From contig JADNRZ010000005.1 in the NCBI GenBank assembly GCA_015501605.1, forward strand, positions 2,418,001-2,482,000: 64,000 nt of DNA, read 5' to 3'. The notes beneath the pieces are model-generated. The model was not told the DNA's origin and did not search any database. It saw nothing but the letters and a program-made list of their open reading frames with translations. This document shows positions 51,325 to 62,187 of the stretch, in pieces (positions within the stretch are counted from its first letter, which is position 1; every line of letters begins with the position of its first letter). A program made the position numbers and the translations under genes. Origin of the DNA: Panaeolus papilionaceus. Its lineage: Eukaryota; Basidiomycota; Agaricomycetes; Agaricales.

Positions 51325-53003
51325 GGCGATACTGCTTGGAGAAAAGCAGTGGTCAAGTTGGATGTATGTGGGGTTCCTATAAACGCTCGCCGAACTCCCA
51401 GCGTTATATTGCGCAGCAAATACTGGCTGGATTGCCTCGAGATCGCTATTGAGAGCTTCGGTTGGCCCCAAAGGCGCTCCGAAACACAAAGATGAGACAG
51501 CGACGGAATGCGCAGCCGCACCAGTCAGTCACCTCCGGAAGGAATGAGCGGCGCTATGCAGCAGGTCCGCGTTTGAAGTGTCGTCGTTCCAAGCCAAGTT
51601 AAGGCAGCAAGTAAGAAATAGGCAAGAACGAGGAAGAGCAATGGTCAAGATTGTATACATCCAAATTGACCGGCAGCATATATAAAAACTTAAATCAAGG
51701 TTGGGCCGGGAAAAGGGCGAAGCACAGGCAGCAGGGAGTAATTGAATTACAGAAGCAGAAGTCAAAGTAAGTGATGAGGTCTAGTGACCCTGGAATCGGT
51801 AAACGATCAAAGATTTTTAGATCCAGAAGACCAAAAGTGTGAAAAAGAGTGTGTCGTGTAAGGGTCCAAAGAGGACAGACCGCCTAAAGGTGATTGGTTT
51901 CCTCCGAAGGGGAGTGTGATGTTGCTTACCCCCTGCAATACAATGCGATGTGCCGGTCAACCCTGAATGTGGCTCAGCTATATCGCGTCTGTCATCACGA
52001 CTCTGTAACGACTTTGCTTACCCCTTCCCATTCCGTTAAATTAATAGCATAGGATCGGGGCTGCGTCCCATGAAACGATTACGAATCTCTCAGGGTTTGT
52101 GCGGCAGCCAATATAAGTAGACTGTCGGCAGGCCACAAAGTGAGATATGTTCTCAGAATGAGCTTGATGTATGATGCTTCGTCGGAGCTGCCTGCCTCTA
52201 TGGGCGTCGAAAGCTGCGAGACGCTCAGGTGACATTATCAAGTTTGTGGGCTGAGCTGGCTTCGTCAATAACCTGAGTTTATACGATATTCATGAGTTCC
52301 CGACACGCAGATGCTAGAATGGGGCTTTTCCCGCAAAGTGATGGCTCGTTTTTGAAATTCGAAGTCCTCCCGTGGCCGTAGATCAAAACGCTCAGAAGCA
52401 AAGCAGACCGAAGTGGAATAGGGAAAGTCTGTCTTTGTTCCAGAAATTCTGATGTTGGATACCCATTCATGGCCGGTTTGATGTGATTTGGTTTCCTACA
52501 TAGACAAAAGAGTCAGAGATGGTAACTAGCAGAGGCGCGTCAGGGTGACTCACAGAGAGAGGAACAACAATGATTTTGTCCTTGTTTGGCAAGAGCGCGC
52601 CGGGCCAATGCGTGCGCGTGCAGGGTCAGCAGAAACACTCTAGGGACGCTACCTCAGCCTGGCCATCCCGTGGTTGCAAATTCGAAACATACATAGCACT
52701 GTAATCAATTTACGTGGAAAATGGGGTGGATATAACGGATATTTCGTATCACGTTAATTGACGAAGTTTCTGCTGTCAAAATCGTCGAAATGGATATCTT
52801 AACAGCAAATCGATCGACTGAAATTAGATTTGTAAATCATAAAAGGATGCTGCTCCGTGAGTACATAGACACCAAATTAACTATAACAATGCGATTAACA
52901 TACACATGTCGCGTACTAATAATAGCAAACAGGACTACGATACACATAAGATGCAACAGATATGATCTGACGGATGATTCCATTCCCCGCAAGGAGACGA
53001 TAC
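51325..53003. other. Intergenic, nothing recognised
   Basis: No gene is supported. A last small exon of the DUF6699 gene to the right could lie near 52,850-53,000, since its end shows a possible gtatgt donor. Confidence 0.45.
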
Positions 53004-53846
53004 TCACGAGAACGAATGTAGCTTCGATGAGCTTCGGGTATGACATACCCAAACGTCAGGATCGCACGTGCTGGGAGTTAACCCTGCCCAAAATGTCCTG
53101 TATTCGAGCATACCTCTCACATTACTCGCAGCCGCATCCTGATGATCGACCAGCGTAAACTCAGGGGTCGCAGGCGGCGAAGCTAGTTCACTCGACGGGG
53201 CTGAGGGTTGTGGTAAATGAGAGAGAAGTACGTTTAAATCGAGACCTAACTCAGAGAAGTGTCGCTCTGTGGCCTGTTTTCGAGAATCTGTATAGATAGC
53301 AGAAAGGATATCGCCGATGGTGATGTAGTTACCCCTTGGGAATATGACGATAAACTTTTCGAGAGGGTCGAATTTGATTGTCATAGAACCGGTGTGTGGT
53401 GGGTTGAGAGCTGAAAGTGATTTCCAATGGTAGAGCTCTGGTGAGTAAGTTGGCAAATGCGATGATAAATGTGCCATTAATGGCGTTTGAATGACCTCCC
53501 ATAAGATGGATGGAAGCCTGTCATAGGCAAGAAGCGGGTGAAGGGTAACCGGCTCATCGCACAGATCAGGTAACGGTACTCTGCAGAATGGGGAACGATG
53601 AAATACAAGGGGAGGAGGAGTGTCTGAAAATGATTCTGCTGAGGATATAGGACTTCGAATGAGCGATACCTCTTCGGTGTCGCTCTGATCATGTCCGTGA
53701 TGGTACTCGTCGCTATCCGCCGTAATTATCCTGATCTGGTCCTGCGGAACGCGTCTTGGCTTCTTAAAACGTGTTTTTGGGAATTTTTTGATTGAATCCA
53801 GCCAGTACATGCTCCTAGAGGAGACTGGTAGGGAAGGCATGTTCAT
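53004..53846 (-). CDS. DUF6699-domain protein (280 aa, 3' end uncertain)
   Basis: The minus-strand frame from 53846 has a basic N-terminus (KKFPKTRFKKPRRVPQDQ), an acidic/Ser stretch, then the DUF6699 pattern: VTLHPLLAYDRLPSILWEVI (residues about 100-119), the central SMTIKFDPLEKFIVIFPRGN with YITIGDILSAIYTDSRKQAT, and the terminal YRTFWAGLTPSTCDPDVWV. The family normally ends shortly after the DxWV motif. Here the frame continues 15 residues to a stop at 53004, but a good donor (gtatgtc) follows DVW, so a spliced final exon is equally likely. The function is unknown. It adjoins the left end of the F-box inverted duplication. Confidence 0.7.
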   Translation of the reverse strand: MNMPSLPVSSRSMYWLDSIKKFPKTRFKKPRRVPQDQIRIITADSDEYHHGHDQSDTEEVSLIRSPISSAESFSDTPPPLVFHRSPFCRVPLPDLCDEPVTLHPLLAYDRLPSILWEVIQTPLMAHLSSHLPTYSPELYHWKSLSALNPPHTGSMTIKFDPLEKFIVIFPRGNYITIGDILSAIYTDSRKQATERHFSELGLDLNVLLSHLPQPSAPSSELASPPATPEFTLVDHQDAAASNVRGMLEYRTFWAGLTPSTCDPDVWVCHTRSSSKLHSFS

Positions 53847-53997
53847 CGATGCATAGAGACGCGCAAAGTGATCAAATTCTTACCAGCCGATGTCTTGATA
53901 TTACAAGAGACCTAAGGATCTGTGGTGAGAAGGTCCTTATGACGTTCTCGCCATCGGGTTCCCAGAGTATGAGGAACCAAACCTTGAGTGGATTTGG

Positions 53998-56420
53998 GAA
54001 TGGTGGTGGTAGTAGCGAGAGGAAAGCCTTGGGAGACTCCGGATTGTGATTCATTAGGACTTCGCGGTGGATGGCAGAGGCACGTGAGTTAAATGAGGAC
54101 GCCACGTGTGTCAGTTTAAATCGCGACAGATGGATGGATTCAGATAGGGGTATATTCGGCTCGATATCCGGAAGGGCAGAACTAAAAAAGAGGAGATAAA
54201 TAAATAAATAAAGCGCTATATAAACGGAATTTCAATCGGAGGGGCGATTAACTGCTCTGGTGTTTTTAGATAGTCCAAAACGACAATCCTAGAATGATAC
54301 ATCAAGTCTGGAGAATTGGATATATACGCCAATCTTCCCGAGAAAGGGTCGAACGCGAAAAAGCTTTCCGAAAGACGCATATGAGGATAGGTAAAAGGAT
54401 TCGCGGAAAGAGTTTGTAATTCCACTCCACGAAATATTGCTTTTGTTTGGTCGTCGGGGTGACTTGTGGAGGTTGACGAGACCAAACACCTTTCATCAAC
54501 GAAGAAAGACTCGACGGAATACCCATCGCAAAGTCGGAAGGGGCATCTTGAAATATCCCGCACATCAACAGGCTGCTCAGTCGCATCGTTGTTTAAACAA
54601 CCTAAGGATGGATGAGACACCTTCATTTCCGGCTCGTCGACATCCCATCCATCGGAGTGGGACTGGACACTCAGCGAGACCATCTCCTCCCCGGGTGCTG
54701 GAGGTAAAGTAATAATAAACCTGAAAGACGAAAGCGTCTCGGAGGTATTGTACCAGTCAAGTATGCGGATGCATAAAGGTGTAGCATGCACTGGGAAATC
54801 GTCGTCACTTATCAAAGAATGGCCAAATAGAGGGTCATGCAGCTGAATCGGAGCGTCGTCGATCTTCGGCCTGAGGGGAGGTAAAACGTAGCCTTGAAGG
54901 GAAGTTTCGGTCACTAAAATCACTCGTTCCCCGTCCAAAAAGACCTTAATATCTCGTAAGTGTGCGTGCGTACACTACACCCAGATTGAGCACATGAGGC
55001 AAAACATACCTCTTTATAGGTTTCCTGACGGACGGCCCATTTTACCGAGAGATCTTCCACAAAGTTCCACGTAAACAAGATAGTTCGTTTGTTGTCACCA
55101 TCGTTATCTTCGTTGTCGTATAACAAGATGAATACATCGCCCACAAGGGTGTAAGGTAGGGTATCCGATTGCTCATACAAATGAAGCGTCGTAGTATGTT
55201 GTTTGACAGTTGGAACAGGAGTGTCACTGTCAAAGATAAACCGAAGGATGCAGAGCTCTATGTGCGTTCTGTTTAAAGTTTCAGTTGTCGTCGCAAAAGT
55301 TAATAAACGTTAAATGTGTCGCATACCCTCGATCTCTCGACATTGCAACTCGAATCTCGTCTCCATCGCGAGAAGGCGCGGACACAAATGTGTAATCCTC
55401 GTCTGGATAGTGTACCCTCGCAACGACGTGAGGAGGTTGGAGGTCTGATCGATTGAGATCGTACAGTATCACGTCATCATGCGAATACGCCACCAAGAAT
55501 CTGCCTCCTGGGACCAAAATGAACTGCCTGAAGAATCTGGATGCGTAGTTCCCCTCGATATTTGGATACAAATCGGATGCTTGTAATATAATTTGAGACA
55601 CATATGGTAGGACAGGTGGCTTTTCAGTTTCTGGGTCCCTGGATTTCCCGAGGCTAATCTTCGACAGAATTCGCGAGGGAGCCGTGGCTGCGTGCTGCAG
55701 TTCCTCCAAGCTCATGCTATGAAGTTGGAAGGTCGCATTAGGAATATGGTTCTGGAAGCACGTCTGTTGGAGTGTCGTGATCCACACAGTTCGCTCCCTC
55801 GTTACTGTGCGCAAGTGCGAACATACCTATGAGTATAGTTATGTGTGTCTAGCATCAGAGGGAACCGTCACTGCGCGCATCACTCACTTGTCCCATTGAT
55901 AAGATACTACGAGCGTCGAGGAAAAAGCAAATGGAAATGTGTATATCCAGAGGTAGATTGACGAGCGCCATCTCTGCTCAGGTTAATTGATGTCGAAGAT
56001 GGTGGCGAAGGTTGAGAACGTCAACGACGCAGTGATGGATAAGATCATTGATTTCTAACTCCGCTCAAAATTCTACTCGACGAATATTATGAACGTGTAC
56101 TTGGGGATTGAGTTCGACAGAAAGTTGACTCAGATGCCATGGGTAATTGGATATCAGGGAATTTTCGAACACGTTGATGAAGTTACACGACTTAAAGGAA
56201 GACAGCAGCGATATGAGGCTTTGAAGAGGCGAGCGTCAGTACCTGTATTGAGCCGTATTAAACGGGAATATTGTATATTGAGCTGGTATTAGACATGGGG
56301 ATCACGCAAATCTGAATGACGAAATAAAATAGCTGCATTGATTTATGCTCAAAAATTCTACGAAAGCTGAAATACAACAAATAGAGATGGTTTGTGGCTA
56401 GACGTGTTAAGGTCACAGAG
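53998..56420. repeat. Left arm of a large inverted duplication (~2.42 kb)
   Basis: The reverse complement of this arm matches 58945-61928 throughout, including both flanks of the F-box gene. Outer match begins at gaatggtgg (53998); inner match ends at taaggtcacagag (56408-56420). Length is 2,423 bp. The opposite arm is about 2,411 bp after subtracting a 573-bp arm-specific segment. The arms contain F-box genes B and C. Confidence 0.92.
54216..55971 (-). CDS. F-box-like protein B (523 aa), in left arm of inverted duplication
   Basis: Four exons, matching genes A and C: 55971-55888, 55826-55327, 55268-55010 and 54944-54216, totalling 1,572 nt. The first exon encodes the F-box-like LPLDIHISICFFLDARSILS. 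The second starts VCSHLRTVTRERTVWITTLQ, where C has TCSHLRTV, and contains the motif FILVPGGRFLVAYSHDDVIL. The C-terminus ends FDPFSGRLAYISNS and LLDY-like VVLDYLKTPEQLIAPPIEIP. All splice signals and the frame are intact, so the gene is probably expressed. Compared with C the first half is nearly identical and the last exon is about 80% identical at protein level by eye. Likely an SCF adaptor; the target is unknown. Confidence 0.85.
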
Positions 56421-58944
56421 CGAGGCGAAAGAACAAAAAGAAAAAAGAAAAAAGCAAATAAAAGCGCCAACTAGATAATATGAAAGTTCCAGCGGAGAAT
56501 TAAAAGAATTGGTGAAATAATTGAATCGATATTGAGATCTTATATCAAACCTCAGGCCTCAAAGCCAACCAGGAGGACCCTCAGCCTCAAAGCCCATAGC
56601 GGTGAGTCTTTCAACTACCTTGGGGTCTCTCGCATCTGCATGAACACCGGTGTGCGCTATCATGAGTCCCGTTTCACTGATTCGTGACGTCCAGAAGATA
56701 GCATTGGCTCCCAATGTCCATGAAGGTAGAGGCTTGAGAATGTTATCCTGGTACGGTAAGATTGGCGGCAGGAGCGAATAATGGTCTGGTTCGGTGGACG
56801 GCGAAGTGAAAATGGGACCTGGCCGCTTTTCAAGGTACTTTGGTTTCATCTTTGAGTGTTTCGTTGTGTTGCCTTTAGGTTGAGTTTCCTTCTTCGAGAC
56901 ACCCTGACCTGCTGGCTTGGATGCATTTGGTGCTGGAACGCATTCTGGTGATGTAGGTCCGTCAGGAGCCAAGTCAGGCTTGAAGTGCTTCTCAAATCGC
57001 GGTCTCTTCGCGTTACGAGCGTCAATCACCTGAGACGACCATGCCCCTGGAGCCTTGAACCTATGAAATGTTGTCGATTTAGAAACCGCTTGAGAAATGT
57101 CCGGCCTCCCTCCGTTCATCCACAGCTCCTCCTCCAGATTCTTCGCAACTTTTCCGACATGGGAACTGCTAATATATGAGATATAGCAAATGACGATGGC
57201 GACAAGATCAGCAGCAACGCTGTGATCACGAACAACCCTCAATTCACCCTTGGGCGGGGTGTCCTCACATATTTCTTCAATGAATGGACCACAGGGGTCG
57301 AAGTCTTCCCCCATGTCGATGTAGCATTTTGAGTCCCATCGCCTTCTGTGCTCCGTCGCACCGTAAAATGGGGAGACTGTCTCTCTGACGACGTGCCAGG
57401 CTGGTGCTACAAGGAGCACTCTGCTTGAGTCTGCGGGATCCGTTGGTAAGGTGTAGGTGTTCCATCGCTGAAATGGGAGGGCGAGGTGAAGGAAGTCGCG
57501 GGCTGCTGCGAGCTGTCGAGGAGTCAGACACGTCTCAGTACGAATGGTCATTGGTGAAGTAGGTGGGGGAGGTGGGATGGTTAGAATGAGTGTATCGGTG
57601 TTGGTGAGCTCGTCCCTCTCGTTTCGATAGCTTCCACGCCTTTGGGTTTTGGTGGTAGATCCAGACTTGCGTTCGTATTCGACGCGAATGACGTGCGTTA
57701 ATCCCAGCTCTTTAATGGCTGACACACATGGGGAATTTGATGTGCCTAGCGCAAGAAGCACGTATGGGTTTAAGGAATAAAGATACTGTAGGCCTTTAGG
57801 TGGTGTAGAATTTTGTGGGTTGAGATTGACTTTATTATGTATTGCAGTGGCCCCGTTGTAAGTTGATGGCATTTGAGGATTATAGGAAGCAGGCATGCTC
57901 AGGATCAAGTCAGAGAAAAGGGTGCTATAGGGTTGAGACTGGATGGACGAAGCAGGTGGAGATAGAAGACGCGAAAGATAGCAATGACTTGATGCAAAGC
58001 AGTGGCACTCGCTTATATATGTAGGACAATGAAGCTTTTAATCTAATCACGCTTATTAAATAAAGTGCAAACATATTGGGGGCCAGGGTGGGCAAAAACG
58101 CGAGGCAGCGCCGTCAACAATGGCGAGGACAGTAAGCATACGCAACAATGCGATCAACAAAGGGAATATAGGGGATGTAATAAAGGGCTTGAATAGAGCC
58201 TCGAACAAAGGCTAAGAGAGCTATCACAATGACCTTCCAAAAGCAGATCTCAGACTCGGGGCATATGAACTCTCGAAGGGTTTACAATGTTGTCTCAAAT
58301 GTATGTGAAATTAGTACTTGATCATGACAATTGCTGGTACGTATACTGGGTAAACATAGCGACTACAGTACTACTCTCACGCACATCGCAAAGCATTCTG
58401 TAGTTGGCAACAGTCCACATTTCTTTTGCATTGTGAGTCGGCCAGCTCCAAATAAAACCTATCTTAGCAGCTGTGCCGCAGCGGACTTCCCTTTTCAGGT
58501 GAGGGATGAGCGGTTAAGCAGCAGTGCAACAGCATTTTCTTACACCAGCGCCACTCGTTGGTATCTCTCAAGCATGAAGCTCTGGAATAATCTAAAATCT
58601 TATCGCGCCTTTTCCTTTTGAGTATAAATGATATTGTGCCCGCGCGTTCTACTTCCATCACCATCTATAATTACTCGATAATTAAACAAGGCAAAATGCA
58701 AGCAAACGCCCAATCAATCAACACCAACCTGAAGGCTTCTGTGGGACTATCTGATCTTGTCGTAACTTCAAGCGCCCAGGGGCGTGGCTCTTGCAACAGG
58801 GATAAAATGTCAGTGATCAAAGCCAACTTATATCCTAATGCGAAGAAGAGAAAAGTGGAAGAGGAGATGGTGAATGAGGTTCCTGGTATGTCAATCCCAG
58901 AACTTTGAACTTTAAATTTCTTTTTTAAACATATGTTTAGGGAC
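56421..58944. other. Spacer of the inverted duplication (2.52 kb)
   Basis: Single-copy sequence between the two arms. It contains the 449-codon orphan gene at 56559-57908 (minus strand) and, at its right end, a short open frame from about 58,696 with a KKRKV motif. The stretch 57,909-58,690 otherwise shows nothing. Confidence 0.75.
56559..57908 (-). CDS. Hypothetical protein, single exon, 449 aa
   Basis: I do not recognise this protein. The frame is uninterrupted over 1,350 bp. A globular N-terminal half (residues about 35-260) contains YLYSLNPYVLLALGTSNSPC, LGLTHVIRVEYERK, RVLLVAPAWHVVRE and ELRVVRDHSVAADLVAIVIC followed by YISYIS. Next comes a Lys/Pro-rich disordered linker, and then a C-terminal segment ending GFEAEGPPGWL. 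The order of a hydrophobic strand, LxxLGLTHVI, and a later VVRDHSVAADLVA helix loosely recalls a degenerate dual-specificity phosphatase fold, but the catalytic Cys is not apparent, so this is speculation. It lies in the spacer of the inverted duplication, 139 bp from the left arm. An in-frame Met at residue 5 is an alternative start. Confidence 0.6.
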   Translation of the reverse strand: MILSMPASYNPQMPSTYNGATAIHNKVNLNPQNSTPPKGLQYLYSLNPYVLLALGTSNSPCVSAIKELGLTHVIRVEYERKSGSTTKTQRRGSYRNERDELTNTDTLILTIPPPPPTSPMTIRTETCLTPRQLAAARDFLHLALPFQRWNTYTLPTDPADSSRVLLVAPAWHVVRETVSPFYGATEHRRRWDSKCYIDMGEDFDPCGPFIEEICEDTPPKGELRVVRDHSVAADLVAIVICYISYISSSHVGKVAKNLEEELWMNGGRPDISQAVSKSTTFHRFKAPGAWSSQVIDARNAKRPRFEKHFKPDLAPDGPTSPECVPAPNASKPAGQGVSKKETQPKGNTTKHSKMKPKYLEKRPGPIFTSPSTEPDHYSLLPPILPYQDNILKPLPSWTLGANAIFWTSRISETGLMIAHTGVHADARDPKVVERLTAMGFEAEGPPGWL

Positions 58945-58955
58945 CTCTGTGACCT
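58696..58955 (+). CDS. Possible small gene or truncated 5' exon with KKRKV nuclear-localisation motif
   Basis: The frame from the ATG at 58696 (MQANAQSINTNLKASVGL) includes NLYPNAKKRKVEEEMV, which contains a classical monopartite nuclear-localisation type KKRKV. A gtatgt donor follows VNEVPG at about 58,886 and a tag acceptor at 58,940 would join four to eight further codons before a stop just inside the right arm. The right arm therefore begins almost exactly where this frame dies. It may be the stub of a gene cut by the duplication, or a chance frame. No homology is recognised. Confidence 0.3.
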
Positions 58956-59393
58956 TAGCACGCTAGCCACACACCATCTCCATTTGTTGTACTTTAGGTC
59001 CCTCAAAGTTTCTGGGCATAAATCAACCCAGCTCTTTTATTCCGCTATTTCAGATTTGTGTGATTTTTATGTCCACCAGCTCAATATACAATATTCCGTT
59101 AAGTATGGCTTTATATAGGACCTAACGTTCGAAGCTTCCAAGCTTCATCTCGTTGCTTTCATCCTCAATTTGTTCAATTTCATCAATGTGTTCGAAATTT
59201 CCCTCATATCCAATTAACTATGCCATCTGAGTCAACGTTCCGTCGAACTCAATCCCTAAGTTCGTTTGTAAATTGTAATATTCGTCGAGTAGAATTTTGA
59301 GCGGAGTTGGAAATCAATGATCTTATCCATCACAGCGTTGTTGACATTCTCAACCTTCACCACCATCCTCGACATCAATCAACCTGAACAGAG

Positions 59394-61131
59394 ATGACGC
59401 TCGTCAATCTACCACTGGATATACATATTTCCATTTGCTTTTTCCTCGACGCTCGTAGTATCTTATCAATGGGACAAGTGAGTGATGCGCGCAGTGACGG
59501 TTCCCTCTGATGCTGGATACACATATCTAAATTTACAGACATGTTCGCACTTGCGCACAGTAACGAGGGAGCGAACTGTGTGGATCACGACACTCCAACA
59601 GACGTGCTTCCAGAACCATATTCCTAATGCGACCTTCCAACTTCATAGCATGAGCTTGGAGGAACTGCAGCACGCAGCCACGGCTCCCTTGCGCATTCTG
59701 TCGAAGATTAGCCTCGGGAAATTCAGAGACCCAGAAACTGAAAAGCCACCTGTCCTACCTTATCGGTCTCAGATTATATTACAGGTATCTGACCCATCTC
59801 CAAATGCCGAGGGGAACCACATATCTAGATTCTTCAGGGAGTTCATTTTGGTCCCAGGAGGCAGATTCTTGTTGGCTTACTCACCTGATGAGGTGATATT
59901 GTTTGATCTCAATCGACCAGACCTCCAACCTCCTCACGTTGTTGCGAGGGTACCCTTTCCAGATGACGACTACACGTTTGTGTCTGCTCCTTCTCGCGAC
60001 AGAGACGAGATTCGAGTTGCAGTGTCGAGAGGTGTAGGGTACGATTTAGCGTTTATTGACTTTTGTGGCAACAACTGAAACTTTAAACAGAACGCACATA
60101 GAGCTCTGCATCCTTCGGTTTATTTTTGACAGTGATACTGGTATTCCGACCGTTAAACAGCACACTACGAAGCTTCCCACGTACGAGCAATCGGATACGC
60201 TGCCATACACCCTTGTGGGCGATGTATTCATCTCGCTTTACGACGACAATGATGACAACAAACGAACCATCTTGCTTTCGTGGAACTTTGTTCAAGATCT
60301 CTCGGTAAAATGGGCCGTTCGTCGTCAAGTCTATAAAGAGGTATGTTTCGCTTCGTACACTCAATCCGGTTGTGGTGTATACCTGCCCACTTACGAGATA
60401 TCAAGGTCTTTTTGGATGGAGAACGAGTAATTTTGGTGACTGAAAGTTCCATTCAAGGCTATGTTTTACCTACCCTCAGGCCGAAGAACGACGACGCATC
60501 GATTCAGCTGCATGACCCTCTATTTAGCCACTCCTTGCTAAGTGACGATTTCCCGGTGCATGCCTCACCCATATGCATCCGCATACTTGATTGGTACAAT
60601 AACTCCGAGGCGCTTTCGTTCTTCAGATTTGTCATTTTGCCTCCAAGACCCCGTGATATGGTCTCGTTGAGTGTCCAGTCACACTCCGACGGATGGGATG
60701 TCGATAAGCCGGAACTGCAGGTGTTCCATCCATCCTTAGGTTGTTTGGACAGTGATGTGACTGAGCAGCCTGTTGATATGTGGGATCTTTCGTGGTGCCC
60801 TTTCCGATTTTGCAATGGTTATTCAGTCGAGTCTTTCTTCGTCAAGGAAAGATGCTTGGTTTCGTCAACCTCGACAAGTCGACCCAACGACCAAACAGAA
60901 GCAGTGTTTTGTGGAGTAGAATTGCAAACCCCTTCCTCAAATCCTTTTGATTATCCCCTGAATTATCTGCATCTTTCGGAGAGCTTTTTCGCATTCGACC
61001 CCTTCTCGGGAAGATTGGCGTATATATCCAATTCTCCAGACTGGATGATTCATCCTAGGATTGTCGTTTTGGACTATCTAAAAACACCAGAGCAGTTAAT
61101 CGCCCCTCCGATTGAAATTCCATTTATATAG
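59394..61131 (+). CDS. F-box-like protein C (519 aa), in right arm of inverted duplication
   Basis: Four exons, 59394-59477, 59539-60038, 60091-60340 and 60406-61131, total 1,560 nt with intact GT-AG sites. The F-box-like start is LPLDIHISICFFLDARSILS, followed by TCSHLRTVTRERTVWITTLQ. The central part has FILVPGGRFLLAYSPDEVIL and LPYTLVGDVFISLYDD. The end shares FDPFSGRLAYISNSPD and the last 25 residues with B. The donor of intron 2 (gg|gtacga) was chosen because B uses the homologous position (gg|gtatgc). Relative to B there are several one- to four-codon indels in the last exon and many replacements. Both copies appear functional. The role is inferred to be substrate recognition in an SCF ligase. 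Confidence 0.85.
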
Positions 61132-61291
61132 CACTTTATTTATTTATTTATCTCCTCTTTTTTAGTTCTGCCCTTCCGGATATCGAGCCGAATATACTCC
61201 TATCTAAATCGATCCATCTCTCGCGATTTAAATTGCAACACGTGGCGTCCTCATTTAACTCACGTGCCTCTGCCAGTGCCATCCACCGCGA

Positions 61292-61864
61292 TCCGAGATG
61301 AGGATAAGATGAATGTAAACACAAGTGTGTACATATTTGCAAATACAGACTTGGCCAAATATTGGAGACGCGCGATAGCGACGCTAGGCAGCTGAGCGCG
61401 ATTTATCCTATTCTTCTCCTCGAGTTTTCGGTCACCGAAAATCTCTCTCTCAGGGAAATCTCTCTCAGCAACATAATTTTCTTTTTCCCGCCCACCCTCG
61501 CCTTTTCTTTTCTTTAGTGTTTGGTACGGAACTTGGCATCCAGCTCGGATCGCCTTGGGCCTCACCAGGCGCTCTGGTCGTTTGGCAGCACGCTTCACAC
61601 ATGGGCCAGACGCGAAAGGTTTGACGCGTTAGTCCCGAATTTCGGAGACTTACACGCGTCAGTCGAGAACCTCACGCGTCAGGCTCCCGTGACCCGTCAG
61701 AATGCTTTTCTCAAGGCATTCTCGAGGCGCCGCCAAACGACCCCCGCACCTCAACAAACTATGAACCCGTTCACAGTTTGTCATCACATCATATTTATTA
61801 TTATATTTATCTAAGAAATATTATATAATCCTTCTTGCACACGCATGTTGAAATAATATCTTAT
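61292..61864. mobile_element. 573-bp segment present only in the right arm (insertion, type unknown)
   Basis: The left arm reads ccaccgcga directly joined to agtcctaatgaatc; the right arm has the same ends separated by 573 bp. The segment is pyrimidine-rich near 61,470-61,515 and includes a cluster of ACGCGTYAG-type repeats at about 61,623, 61,651 and 61,673 with a degenerate fourth at 61,691. No open frame with recognisable domains, no clear terminal repeats and no target duplication are visible. Deletion from the left arm is the alternative. Confidence 0.55.
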
Positions 61865-61928
61865 AGTCCTAATGAATCACAATCCGGAGTCTCCCAAGGC
61901 TTTCCTCTCACTACTACTACCACCATTC

Positions 61929-62187
61929 CGTGACCCCAATGAGCGTTCACACTTTTTCGGAGCCTAAACAATTATGCAAACCGCTGTAAACCTGAGGAAT
62001 GTTTAATGAATAACACAGAGATTGAAATTCGAACGAGGTGCTTGATCAAAAAGCTTTCGAGTCAAAAATAATAGTTGAAAATTCAATTACAACACCCGTC
62101 TCCAAAATCAAAGTAAAAGCAAACATTGCTGGTAAAACACAGAATACCAATCACTGTACTGGTAACAGACACAAGGTAACCGCATCG
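61929..62187. other. Intergenic between inverted duplication and PRP6
   Basis: Short AT-rich sequence, 3' flank of PRP6; nothing else noted. Confidence 0.5.

Larger units (their letters stand above)
58945..61928. repeat. Right arm of the inverted duplication (~2.98 kb with insertion)
   Basis: Reverse-complement partner of 53998-56420. Homology starts at ctctgtgacctta (58945) and ends at ccattc (61928). It is interrupted at 61292-61864 by 573 bp with no counterpart in the left arm. Flanking non-coding parts, for example the aataaataaataaa tract near 61,140 and its mirror at 54,200, are highly similar. Confidence 0.92.

Noticed and set aside
61292..61864. Interpretation of the arm-specific segment as a solo LTR.
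   Set aside because: It does not begin TG and end CA, no target-site duplication is visible, and no internal retroelement is nearby.
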